Positions 48,539-58,524 of a DNA stretch of 64,000 nucleotides are shown piece by piece. The notes under the pieces are model-generated. The model made no database searches and had not been told where the DNA came from. It saw nothing but the letters and a program-made list of their open reading frames with translations. Both the position numbers and the translations under genes were made by a program. Source of the DNA: Microbotryomycetes sp. JL201 (lineage: Eukaryota; Basidiomycota; Microbotryomycetes); the NCBI GenBank assembly GCA_033819885.1, contig JAQYUZ010000043.1:88343-152342 (forward strand). The letters are read 5' to 3'. The stretch's first letter is position 1. Each line of letters starts with the position of its first letter.

Positions 48539-49940
48539 ATGGGACGGGCCGGTAGCATGAGATCAGTGTCAGTCTTGCCCACGTGCAATTGGCTCTCGCG
48601 TGCAGTTCTGCTCACGACACACCCACATCTTTGCTATGCGCGTAGGGCCAGTCACCCGGGCTTCATCGTCACGCTCCTCGTCGCCGTCGCAGGCTGGTTC
48701 GCCGCCTTCATTGGGCGTGAGTGGCTTCCTTCCGCCCTTCGAGTATGCTCAACTCGCGCGTGCTGACGCTCGTGGTCCGGGCAGAATGTGTCACCGAGGC
48801 AAAGTGTGAGCCAAACGCGTCATTGCCGCGTTCTGGACGCGCAACGACTCACTTTCAATTCCCTCAGACCAAGCACAAGCTGAATCGCCAGGCAGCGCCG
48901 TCGGCGTACAATGGTTCGGTAAGCAGGGCTAGGGTCAAGCTCGCCCTTGAAACAGCTGACAATATATGCGCGCCATCACAGGTATCTTTTTGCAACTCAT
49001 CATGATCATTTGCGTTGTCGTCACGCTCGCTGGCGACTCGGTGGCTCGCAACCGGTTCCAGGTGCGCACGCGCGTCTTGTCTCGCGCGTTGTTGAAACGC
49101 GCTAACTCGGAGGAATGCTGCGCCGAACAGATCTCTGTCTTTTTGGCAATCACAGTCGTCTTTGCCGTCTTTGGTGTCAAGTGAGTCTGCCTTCATGACA
49201 TGTCAAATCTAGCCGTGCGTGCTCATGCAAGATTTGCTTCCATAGCTCGGGCATCTTCGCGGATTCGTCATACCAGCTCGCAATCGGTGCCGGATGGATC
49301 TTGCTTGCCATGGTAGACGTGAGCTTATGAAGTGCACCATTACGTCTCCTCGGCACTGACTCGAGCTTCGCACGGTCTTTAGATCCTTTGGCTCCTGTAC
49401 TTTTCAGCCGAGGAGGACGCAGCTGTGGCACGTATCTTCAGCGCTGGTGCGCGCGGCCAGTTCACGCGTGGATCGACACGACAGCCAAGCATGCAAAACT
49501 CTCAGCCTCGCGGTTCGATGACTCAGACAGGTTCAGCCGTCTCGTATCAAGGCGCGCAAAGCTTCACCGGCAAAAATGGTGGACCGGGCACAGGTCCAGC
49601 AGGCATCAGTGTTGGCGATTTGAGCCAAGGCGGCGATGCTGGACAGCACAGCCCGAACAGCTTTGGCGAAAACGGCCGTGAGCCAGAGTTTTTGCTCAAA
49701 GCGCGCGCTTTGTACTCTTGTCAGTTTTCGACTCTCAACCTGTTTCGAAGATGCTAGACAATTGACCATTCTATGCGTTACTCGTTTCCAGACAGCGCCT
49801 CGCCAGACGACCCCAACGAGATTAGCTTCAGCAAGGGCGAAGTGCTCGAGATCCTCGACAACAGCGGCAAGTGGTGGCAAGCTCGCAAGGCTGACGGCAC
49901 GCGCGGCATCATCCCTTCCAATTACATGGTCTTGACATGA
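48539..49940 (+). CDS. SHO1: Sho1-type osmosensor membrane protein
   Basis: 286 residues in nine exons: 48539-48567, 48646-48716, 48785-48805, 48868-48918, 48982-49061, 49131-49180, 49246-49318, 49383-49719, 49792-49940. Plasma-membrane adaptor feeding the HOG MAPK pathway. Four membrane helices: [53 protein letters not shown] and [21 protein letters not shown] Gly/Ser/Gln-rich linker (about 60 residues) leads to a C-terminal SH3 domain starting [20 protein letters not shown] with [20 protein letters not shown], the Pbs2-binding module. All four-helix and SH3 landmarks sit in the Sho1 order and the length is close to yeast Sho1 (367). Confidence 0.93.
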
Positions 49941-50266
49941 AGCGTTTAGGCGGGGATTTTTTGAGAAGTCGGGAGAAAAACAAGCATGGGTTGCATTTCG
50001 GCTGGTACAAAGCCTGGCGCGCTTGGTCCGCTGCCTCGCGACCGAATTCGCAACCTCTTTCCTGTTTCTCCGTTCTCTCTGTGCACCGCAAGTTCTATCA
50101 TTATCACGTCAATCTGCATAGCGTCTTGTTTTCATTCATGTGTAGTTCCGATTCGGTTTCATACTTTCTGCTGTAGCTTCGGAATGGAATCGGATCTCTT
50201 TCATGTCGAGATACGTGAGTCGTCATTGCCAGTCATATTGGTCAGAGGCGTCATAGCTTGACCAAG
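49941..50266. other. Convergent 3' region SHO1 / unknown gene
   Basis: 326 bp, T-rich on the plus strand around 50100-50180. No gene seen. Confidence 0.4.
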
Positions 50267-51250
50267 CTACTTTAACAAATTTTCGAGCTTGTCGAGCAAC
50301 TCCCTCCGATCACGGAGTTTAACAGTGGCATTGCCGGCCAATGTTCTTGCCGCCCGCTGCATGACTTGAGGTGAATTCTTTTGCGAGTATTTTCCATCCT
50401 TTGCGCTAGACGGAGCGTCCCAACGAGAGTAATCGCCAAGTGCTTCTTCAGTCGGATCCGCCTTTGAATCCTTCGAACCCAGCTGCCGCTTGACAGATTG
50501 CTTCAAGTGAGCAGTTGAAGACTCAAGGTCTTCACGCAGCATTGATGCCAGATTGAGTGACGGGTACGCGACTTTTGAGGGAGCGACGAGTGGCGAAACA
50601 TCCGCGGCTTGTTGTTGCGTCCGTAGCTCTCGCGTCGGTCGACGGTCTGTTTGCGGTCGCGGCTGACGGGGACCAGACTGGCTGTTTTGACCTGACCTCG
50701 GCCCGTCTCTGTTGGACCGTGGCCTGGCGCGGAAGCTTTGGTTGTCTGGACTGGTTCGAGACGAGCCCGTGTTGTACGACGTGTCGTACGATGCGCGCGA
50801 GCGCTGAAGACGATTTTCGTTCGAGTATCTGCTCGAGCTGATTGTTGCGCCCGTATCGCCGTTTAATGCCGTCTCGCGGCCTTGAGTCTGCGCTCGACGA
50901 GCGTTGAGCAGCGTGCGACCGAGTCTGTGGGTGTCGTCCTCGCCGCCTGAGCGCGATTGACGAAGGTAGCGATTTTGACTGCGCTGTTGCTGTTGAGACG
51001 ACCTGCCCGAGAGCGGTTGGCCGTGTTGCACGGTCGCCTTGACGGCGTTTGAAAGCAGCGACAGTGTCTCGCCAGCATCCTCGCGAGCCTGAGACAGCGG
51101 CGTCTTGCGAGGTCGCGCTTGACGCTCATGTGGTCCAACTGGCGCTGCGGCCGGAGACGCACTGGCGGCATTGGACGAGCGCCGGACAGCGACGAGCGTC
51201 AGGCCAGCGTTTTTCGTGCGGCCAAACATCGAGTGCGGGCGGGAATGCAA
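50267..51250 (-). CDS. Arg/Ser/Gln-rich protein of unknown function, possibly mitochondrial
   Basis: Single open frame of 327 residues, or 320 from the second ATG (51229). The N-terminus MFGRTKNAGLTLVAVRRSSN is basic, hydroxylated and lacks acids, like a mitochondrial presequence. The middle is low complexity (RSSQQQQRSQNRYLRQSRSG; Arg/Ser/Asn/Pro-rich to about residue 210). Only the last 100 residues look folded: VAYPSLNLASMLREDLESS, YSRWDAPSSAKDGKYSQKNS and a helical Lys/Arg/Leu end RDRRELLDKLENLLK. No family recognised. The uninterrupted length and a plausible stop-to-stop fit support coding, but a 5' exon could be missing. Confidence 0.55.
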   Translation of the reverse strand: MHSRPHSMFGRTKNAGLTLVAVRRSSNAASASPAAAPVGPHERQARPRKTPLSQAREDAGETLSLLSNAVKATVQHGQPLSGRSSQQQQRSQNRYLRQSRSGGEDDTHRLGRTLLNARRAQTQGRETALNGDTGATISSSRYSNENRLQRSRASYDTSYNTGSSRTSPDNQSFRARPRSNRDGPRSGQNSQSGPRQPRPQTDRRPTRELRTQQQAADVSPLVAPSKVAYPSLNLASMLREDLESSTAHLKQSVKRQLGSKDSKADPTEEALGDYSRWDAPSSAKDGKYSQKNSPQVMQRAARTLAGNATVKLRDRRELLDKLENLLK

Positions 51251-51792
51251 AGCCGGAAAGGCGAATGCAGCTATCGTACTGTGGATGAGTTGAGCCTGCG
51301 AGCGCCGATGTCGATATACCGATCAATTGACGGTTGGCAAAAGGTTCGGGCGCGCTGGCACTGCCAAAATGTTGGTTCTCAAATGCACGATGAGCAGGTG
51401 CTGCAAGCCAAAGTATAGTTTGAAGATTTGAAACATCGATGACGAGCGTAACCTCATGCTCTGCATGGTCCGAAGACACCTCGGACCCATCCGCGCTCAG
51501 GCCCACATCCATCGTGCCTCCACTCGAGCCACCCAAGAGAGGCTCGTGCGCACTTGCGCTCCTGACCGCACGAGACTCGTGCCAGTTCTTTCCATGCAGG
51601 CTCACCCTCGTCTCTGCGTCGCCAAAGATCTAGCCTGAGAATACGTTCTTCACTCGCCACCTGCTTGGCCTGTGCGCGATTGCTTGCGGCACAGCCTTGA
51701 CGATTTAGCGGTCTGTCCTTTCAGCAGCGACTCGGTAGTATACAGGCGCTTCTCGCAGGCTCCTTACGTGTCTGTTGCTTTATTTTCGCGGC
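51251..51792. promoter_or_regulatory. Divergent intergenic region, unknown gene / AGC kinase
   Basis: About 540 bp, presumably both promoters. A 159-codon minus-strand frame overlaps it (51605-51126), but it has no recognisable content and runs into the neighbouring gene in another frame. Confidence 0.35.
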
Positions 51793-53861
51793 ATGGCGCT
51801 CTCCGTCTCGGCTCAAACGCAGCAGCCGAAACCTGCCGACCATAACGACGATATGCACATTGTCAAGAACATAGAAGTGGCTGGCATGGCACTTCAAGTA
51901 ACAAAGGTTATCGGAAAAGGGTGCAGCGGCACCGTGTACCTGTGCAAGTATGATCAAGCACAACTCGCGCTCAAAGTCATTCGCAAGAAGCGGGTACGCA
52001 CATCAGTTCCGCCCCCAAACCATCGTCTTTTGACGCAAAAACCGTGCAGGTTCTAGCTCAAGGCGACGTCAGGCATACTATGACGGAGCAATGCATTCTC
52101 AAAAACTGCCACTCACCGTTCGTTGTCAACTTGCTATTTTCCGCTCAAGACAAGACCAAGCTGTACCTCGGCCTGGACTTTCATATTGGGGGAGACTTAG
52201 CGGGGCAATTGGCGACAGAAGGAAGGCTGCACAGAGACCGGGCACGGTTCATCATGTGCGAGCTCGTCGTCGCCATCTCAAGCCTGCACGAGCTGCCGTG
52301 TGTGTGGAGGGACTGCAAACCCGAGAACATCTTACTTTCAATGGATGGACACATTGTCCTGACCGACTTTGGCCTGTCGAAGATAGTCCCCAAGACCACA
52401 GCCGTGGTCAGAGAGACGGACGATCTCGACCTCGACATGGCCGCCACGTTCTGCGGAACGGCAGAGTACCTGGCTCCAGAGTGCATCACGACCGCCTGGA
52501 ATCAGACTGTAGTCTTTCTGACGTGATGACTTGGTTTTATGCAGGATTTTATTAGGAAATCCGTATGGGATCCACGTTGATGCGTGGGCAATGGGTACAT
52601 GCCTCGCTGTCTAGCCGCGACAAGCATGTTGCTGACATGTCGATGCCTCAGGGACTGTTCTATACGAAATGTTGGCCGGCGAGGTGCCATTTGCCGCCGA
52701 GGATCACGCCCAGAGTGAGGAATTCAGCCTGGTTGGGGAATGTCACGCTGAACGTCGAAATATTGTACAGTGTACTCCAAAATCCTCAACAACAACGTCA
52801 CTTTCGATGACAGCATTTTTGACGAAGCAGTACAAAGTTTGATTCGCGGCCTTCTTCATCGAGATCCAAACTTGCGCTTGTTGCCAGACGAGCAGCGGTT
52901 GAGGTCACATCCTTACTTTGCCGGGATTGATTGGACGACAGTGGCTGCACGGGGCTATGCAGCTCCTTTTGTGCCGCTTTTCAAGAAAGATGCATCGCAC
53001 GAGCGTCCGGAGGAAATGCCCGACCTCAGATACTTTGACGAGACATTCCTGCAGATGGAGCCAAGCATATGCAGCACTTCCAACTGCTCTGATATGTCGG
53101 AAAGTGTCCGCCGACGAAGCGAGATGGGCCACAGGGGCGTGTCTGAGTCCATATCAGCAGACAATCTTTTTGATGGATGTCAGTGCATTTCGGTTCGCTC
53201 ATGTGCCATACAATGCTGATCCAAGCTGTATGTTTCTGTTGCTGCAGACGACTTCATTCGGTCAAGCTTTGCTGCGAAGAGGAGCGGCGCGGCTGCGCCA
53301 CTGAAGAAACAGTACAGTTACAACATGCTGGCTCGTCCAGTCTCAGACTCAAACCTTACTGCCGCTGTGCAAGCCGATCGAACTACTCCAACACTGTCCC
53401 CTGGCAGCACCGAGAGCGAATTGTTCGACTGCGAGGTCGTACGAAACACGGCAGAATACATTTTGGCGGAAACTAAAGATCAACACAAAGTGGTCAAAGT
53501 TGCCACAAAGCGAGGAGCTCAGCAATCCGAACAGAGCGATTGGTCGTGTATGAAATCAACAAGCATCATGTCTCTGCCAGGCACGCTAATGTCCAGCGTT
53601 GACGTGGATTGGCAGCTCCTGCCGCACGCCACGACCACCGAAGGGCACGTTATGCCGTCTGCTCGCAACGGAAGCCTGTTTTTCAGCGGCAAAGCCAAGA
53701 TTTTGCGGCCCTCGCGCAGTCTATTTGGTCTGTCATCGTTCCGCATCCGCGAACAAGCGCAAAAGAGCGCTGAACAGCCCATGTTTCCGCTGGCGAGGAC
53801 CTTGTCCCGGTCTTGGAAGCTGGTCGTTCGGCGTCGCAGGCGGGGGCAAGAACTTTGCTAG
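51793..53861 (+). CDS. AGC-family serine/threonine kinase
   Basis: About 602 residues. Exons: 51793-51993, 52050 to about 52522, about 52545-52594, 52652-52714, 52771-53178, 53248-53861. Gly loop IGKGCSGTVYLCK, lysine in ALKVIRKK, catalytic loop WRDCKPENILL (family usually YRDLKPEN), DFGLSKIV and FCGTAEYLAPE; then NPYGIHVDAWAMGT and EMLAGEVPFA. The DFG-to-FCGT activation segment is about ten residues longer than usual. The junction near 52460-52545 is unresolved: the only phase-compatible GT-AG pair gives a 22-nt intron. The C-terminal extension (about 230 residues) includes NLFDGYDDFI, which resembles an AGC hydrophobic motif with an acidic residue in the phosphosite position. Relationship to Sch9, Ypk or S6K-like kinases cannot be decided by eye. 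Confidence 0.8.
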
Positions 53862-54005
53862 TAAAGTAGAGATAATGATATTGGTGGATCGCATTGAAAA
53901 ATTCTCGTCTGCATTGCTACCGAGGAGCCCAATATTAATGTGGCGCGCCAGAAGCCGCTCCCAAAAGCCGCTGTCAGAAGCTTTGCTCTCGCGCGTCACC
54001 AAGCT

Positions 54006-54448
54006 ATGTCTGACGCCGACACTTTTATCGGAGCAAGCTTGGAACCTTCCTCAATTATGCGCGAATAGCGGCCAGCTGACCACTTGTTCGTAATCAGTAT
54101 ACGGTCGCGGCGCTGATTGCTGCCGGCGGTACAATTGGCTTTGTCAAACGACGCTCTCTTCCTTCTCTATTGGCTGGGAACATTAGCGGTAGCCTGCTTG
54201 CTGTTGGAGTGTGGCAGCAGAGCCGCGAGCATGAGCGTGTGGGCCTCATCGTCGGTTCGTCCGCTTGAGCATTGCATCAATCCCCGGTATACATGATCGC
54301 CTCTCATTTTTTCTTTGCAGGAGTCAGCACTCTCCTGCTGATTGTGATGTCATCGAGGGCTTTCAGGAGCAAGAAGTTCATGCCATCTGGGCTTGTCGCG
54401 ACTTTGTCGGCACTGATACTATTTCGGTTCGTGCCGAGACTTGGATAA
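54006..54448 (+). CDS. TMEM14/UPF0136 family membrane protein
   Basis: 103 residues in three exons: 54006-54032, 54098-54254, 54321-54448 (312 nt). It starts MSDADTFIG and continues YTVAALIAAGGTIGFVKRRS, the conserved first helix and glycine motif of TMEM14. Further helices are LLAGNISGSLLAVGVW and VSTLLLIVMSSRAFRS, with the usual FMPSGLVATLSALIL near the end. Animal TMEM14C transports porphyrin precursors in mitochondria and related plant proteins export fatty acids from plastids; substrate here is unknown. Intron 1 is GC-AG (GCAAGC donor); without it the start codon cannot be joined to the domain. Lies between two kinase genes. Confidence 0.85.
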
Positions 54449-54601
54449 TTACTTGCAAGCAATATGCTTCAGGACAGTAGGGCGGAGTGTTGTGTGTTGG
54501 TTTTAATATTGTCGAATGATTTCACGCTCGTCCTTTTGCGTTCCAACTAGCTAACCTGTGCGCGTCGGCGGGAGACAGCACAGGCGGGACACCAAAACGA
54601 G

Positions 54602-56865
54602 ATGGTGATTGGATCGACCGAGATACGCGCTGGGCCAACTGTCGAGCTGACGCCGCCTGGACTCGACAAACTGCAAATCACCGACGAAGCTGATGGCAAA
54701 CAGACCGTTGAGAAAGACGCCAAGCCTGGAACAGCATGTGACGGTTCAAGTAGCCAAAAGATTCGGCCCACGGCACGGCCACCGGTTGGCAGCCCACCGC
54801 CGACGTCACCGAAGCGGCTGGCTCAGCTGCAGCGAGTTATTCCCACCCATTCGCTCACGCCGCCGACGCCTGTTGAGGGTCCAAGCAGCCCGATCCCGGA
54901 TAGCTCGAGCGCGAAATCACCCATGTTGGCGGCTGAACCAGCCGGCAGGAACCGCCCGAGTTCGAAACGCAGGCAGAGCTCAGGCGGCAGCGGGCGCAAG
55001 TATAAAGAAACTTTGAACGCATATGCTGTCGAGGCTGAAGATGGGACTCGGACCGTCAATCAGTATCGCTTGAGCGGCAGCGGCGCACTCGGCAAGGGCA
55101 GCTACGCCACTGTTGAGCGAGCCACAGACCAGGAAACGGGCATCGAATACGCAAGTTGGCCGCCACGTACAAACCTCGTCACCAAGCCTCACTGACTCCG
55201 AATTACTCGTGCAGGCAATCAAAGAATTTTCAAAGCGGCGACTGCGACAGATTGCAGCGACAGAAGCCGCCAGGCGCGACCGACTGGCCATGCGCGGCAG
55301 AGGTAGAGGCAGAGGGAGACCGACGCGGATGGCGCAAAACTCACGGGCGACCAATCTCCTCGCCGGTGACGACTCCGACGTGCTCGGGCCTGATAATCTC
55401 GACCTTATTAGTGCGTGTGACGGAGTGCGATATTGTGGTCACACAGCTAAATACCTTTCACGTAGGAACGGAGGTCGCAATCATGAAAAAGGTTTCTCAT
55501 CCCAATATCGCTAGCGTTCACGAAGTCATTGACGTGACAAGGTCAGTTTTGAATTCTGCCCGGTCGCTCTCCCCGTTCGTTACGTCTGACGAAGCCTTCG
55601 GAGTATCACAGCGACGACGCACTACTGATTGGTATGGCAGAGTTTTGAATCACGCCTGAGTTTTGATCATGAGCTGAGACCTGCTTGTAGTCATGGAACT
55701 ATGTGCCGGCGGGCCCATTCTTAAAATCGCCGAAGGAGAGCAAGTCGCACCGCTTCCGAACGAGCAAGCCAGAGCAGTGTTCCGACAAATGCTATTGGGT
55801 GATGCTGCTGACGCTCGCTGAGCTCGGTGACCAATCACCACTTGAGCTGACTCGGTCTGTCGCAGGCATCGCCTACCTTCACCACAATCAGATCGTCCAT
55901 CGCGATATCAAGCCAGACAGTGAGTCACGCGAACGCAGACTCGGAATGCGACTGATTCGGCTGCTCTTCAGACTGCTTGTACATGGAAGACAAGACAACG
56001 GTCAAGCTGATCGACTTTGGTATATCCAAGTTTAACAATTCTGGTCAAGTTGTCGAAAGCCGAGGATCGCCAGCGTATATGGCGCCCGAGCTAGTGCCGA
56101 CGTCAAGTACTACTGGTCAGTTATCTCGCTCATGCTGTGTCCAGTTACGCTCAACGGCAAGCAACAGACACAGGATTGGAACGACAAGAGATGCATGGTT
56201 ACGCTTGCGATATCTGGTCGCTGGGTGCGTCACAAGTTTGTGCGCAAAACAAAAACTCCGTTTTGAGACAGAGTCGCTTCACAGGCGTAACACTCTTCGC
56301 AATTGCGCTCGGTAGACTACCGTTCGATAGTCCGGATCCTCCGGAACTCTTTCGGTCAATCAGAGAAGACACGTAAGCAGCCACGAGTGCTCTTTTGGGC
56401 TCTGACGCTGACAAGCCTTTAATCAGACCGGTCGTGACTACGGCTGTCTCCGAAGAACTTCAAGCTCTGATAAAGCGATTGTTGACAAAATCTCCCTCTG
56501 ACCGGCCGACAGCACGAGACTTGTGGGAAGACGACTGGATCACGAGCGACGGCAAGAATCCTCTGCCGCCATATGAAGAGAATTGTGTCACATTTGCCGA
56601 GCCGACACAAGCGGAACTGGACAAGGCGTTGAACGCATTGCGCGCGTCAACTTTTCTGGCCATGTCGGTCGTTGCGAAACTGAAAGGCATGAGGCGCAGA
56701 AGCTGCAGTGGCGACTCTGGCTCGGGCGCGGCTTCTGAAGGGCGCAAGTCGCTCGACGCAAGTGATTTGGTCGAGTCACCCATGTCTTCGCCACTACTCT
56801 CATCGTCAGAAGTTAGCACTGAGCCGCCTCCGCTGCACATCGACGAGTCGTCCCAATTGAAGTAG
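54602..56865 (+). CDS. CaMKK/Ssp1-Sak1-type serine/threonine kinase
   Basis: 577 residues in ten exons: 54602-55150, 55215-55410, 55466-55533, 55595-55631, 55691-55798, 55866-55919, 55972-56115, 56174-56224, 56285-56372, 56427-56865 (1734 nt). Likely upstream kinase of AMPK/Snf1 (fungal Ssp1/Sak1/Tos3 group). Gly loop GALGKGSYATVERA, AIKEFSKRRLRQ, catalytic HRDIKPDN, KLIDFGIS and SPAYMAPEL, then DIWSLGVTLFAIALGRLPFD. Between the lysine strand and helix C is an Arg/Gly-rich insert (MRGRGRGRGRPTRM), comparable in place to the RP insert of CaMKK. About 150 N-terminal residues are Pro/Ser-rich. Intron 1 (55151-55214) is GC-AG. The 3' end faces the PNPO-like gene 58 bp away. Confidence 0.88.
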
Positions 56866-56923
56866 TCAGTGATTAAATACAGGAAGCATTGGTGTCACAT
56901 TGTAATATCAGACTGTCATAGGG

Positions 56924-57851
56924 TCATGGAACCACTCGTCTCGCGTCCCACACGCCGTCTGCGAGCTTGTAAATAGTTCGGGAGTGGGGTTGACGTGCCA
57001 GCTCGCAACTGTAGAGAGTCTATGTCAATTTCTGCTGCATGCATTGTGAATTTCCGAACTGACATGTCAACCTCGTGAGGATCGAGGATGATAAGCGCAA
57101 AGCGAGAGAGTGCTGGGGTCCAAGTCAGGGCAAAATAAAGCATAAAAGGCCATTGTTTGCTCAACCTCACCAAGTCTGATGAGCTCTTCGTGCTCGCTTG
57201 CTTCGAGATCGTGTGGCAGCACTTCAGGCCAGTCTGTAGGGTCTTCCGCCAGGAACGAGCCGGGAGTAGGTCGCAGGAATGAGGCGCGCAGCTCTGGAGT
57301 GAGCTTGCGCCAATGCCTGAGACGCTCCTGCTCCCAGTCGAACCCTGCAGCTGGTTCCAGCTGGCGAGCAGGAAACGGCAAAAGTTCGGAATGCTTTGGT
57401 GGCGAGAATATGAAAGCTTTTGCTCTTATGCGAAATTGCGTCATTGTCGGCGGCATCCACCAAGACAGAGACACGAAAGGTGACGTGGCTATCTGCTGTA
57501 CTTTCGGTGACCTGGCCTCGGGCAAGATTGATCAGGCAGACTTTTGGGCAAGTGGCTACCGCAAATTACCGAACATCGGTGGTGATGACCATGCGTGTGT
57601 TTGAGGGCGTGTCAATATCATTGGAAGACCAGTGCACGGGCTCGCGCGGCCTGCACAGCGTAAGTCAGCGGACGGAGCCGGGCTTTTGTAGATTCTTGCC
57701 TGCGCTCGTTGACAAATCCTCGGTGCACAACATATCTCGAGCAGGGGCCCGATGCTGGATCATACGTGGCCAGTGCGTATGTGATAGCGTCTGACTGCTG
57801 CGCCATCGAGGCATCGAGACTGCGGCGCAACCGATCGGCCCACGCTGCCAT
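56924..57851 (-). CDS. PNPO-like FMN-binding protein (Alr4036 family)
   Basis: 235 residues in five exons on the minus strand: 57851-57700, 57650-57570, 57511-57171, 57112-57064, 57008-56924 (708 nt). Split-barrel flavoprotein of the pyridoxamine-phosphate-oxidase-like group; the true substrate of this family is unknown. It begins MAAWADRLRRSLDAS, then AITYALATYDPASGPCSRYV, NTRMVITTDVRSPKVQQIA (the conserved TTDxRSxK block), FIFSPPKHSELLPFP, and ends RTIYKLADGVWDARRVVP, like the family's R-Y-DG-W-RV-P tail. Intron 1 is GC-AG (AG|GCAAGA donor) and only 49 bp. No alternative GT donor keeps phase. Divergent from NOP10 by 134 bp. Confidence 0.85.
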
Positions 57852-57985
57852 AGCCTAGCTACTCAGAGCGAAACGATAGGCTGGCTTCGTCACAGTTTGA
57901 CTGGCCGGCGGGACCTGAAACGTGGCTCCGGGCCGTGATTGAGCTTCGGCGTTAGTTGCGCTCAGGCCACACACAAAACCTCACC

Positions 57986-58426
57986 ATGCACCTCATGTAC
58001 TCGCTGCGCGAAGACGGCACAAGGCAATATACTCTCAAGAAGACGACGAGCTCTGGACTGCGCACAAAGTCGGCTCACCCTGGTCAGTCACCCAGCGTCG
58101 TTTGCAGTTTTCAATCGGCCGGCGCGCCATCAGCCTGGCAGCGCAAGCCCGGTTCCAGATATGCAACAAGAGTCTGACACTATCATTGCTCGACACAGCT
58201 CGGTTTTCACCAGACGACAAGTTCTCGCGCCATCGTGTGACAGTCAAGCGTCGGTGTGAGTCGCCCTCGCTGTCCTGCAAGGTATTCCGTTAGCTGACCG
58301 ACTCTTCTTGCTTATTACACAGTTAACATGTGCGCGCTCGAAAAGCTGCTCTGCTCCGCTGACTTGTCTTGCTGACCATCTCTATGTCGCAGCCTGCCGA
58401 CCCAGCTGCCAGCGAAGCCCATGTAA
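57986..58426 (+). CDS. NOP10: H/ACA ribonucleoprotein subunit Nop10
   Basis: 64 residues in four exons: 57986-58082, 58199-58255, 58323-58329 (7 nt), 58393-58426 (195 nt). Core protein of H/ACA snoRNPs, which pseudouridylate rRNA, and of telomerase in some lineages. [19 protein letters not shown] and [19 protein letters not shown] are near-identical to known Nop10, and the spliced end FNILPTQ matches the FGILPTQ typical of the family. That end is only reached by including the 7-nt exon TTAACAT between two GT-AG introns. Skipping or retaining it changes the frame. The tail LPAKPM is a short extension. Lies between PNPO-like and LAM genes. Confidence 0.92.
58323..58329 (+). other. NOP10: 7-nt microexon of NOP10
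   Basis: TTAACAT, preceded by an acceptor (ATTACACAG) and followed by a donor (GTGCGC). It completes codons for Phe-Asn-Ile in the invariant C-terminal motif of Nop10, so its recognition is required for a correct protein. Confidence 0.8.
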
Positions 58427-58524
58427 TCACACAGCATCCACTCTCTCACTTGTAGAATGTAAATGACGGCAGCCAGTGTCATGCAGTGTACAGTAAATTT
58501 ACAACAACAGCACATCTGAGAAAT

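Noticed and set aside
51126-51605. 159-codon minus-strand frame between the unknown gene and the AGC kinase
   Set aside because: No recognisable motif; it overlaps the start of the neighbouring gene in a different frame and includes likely promoter sequence.
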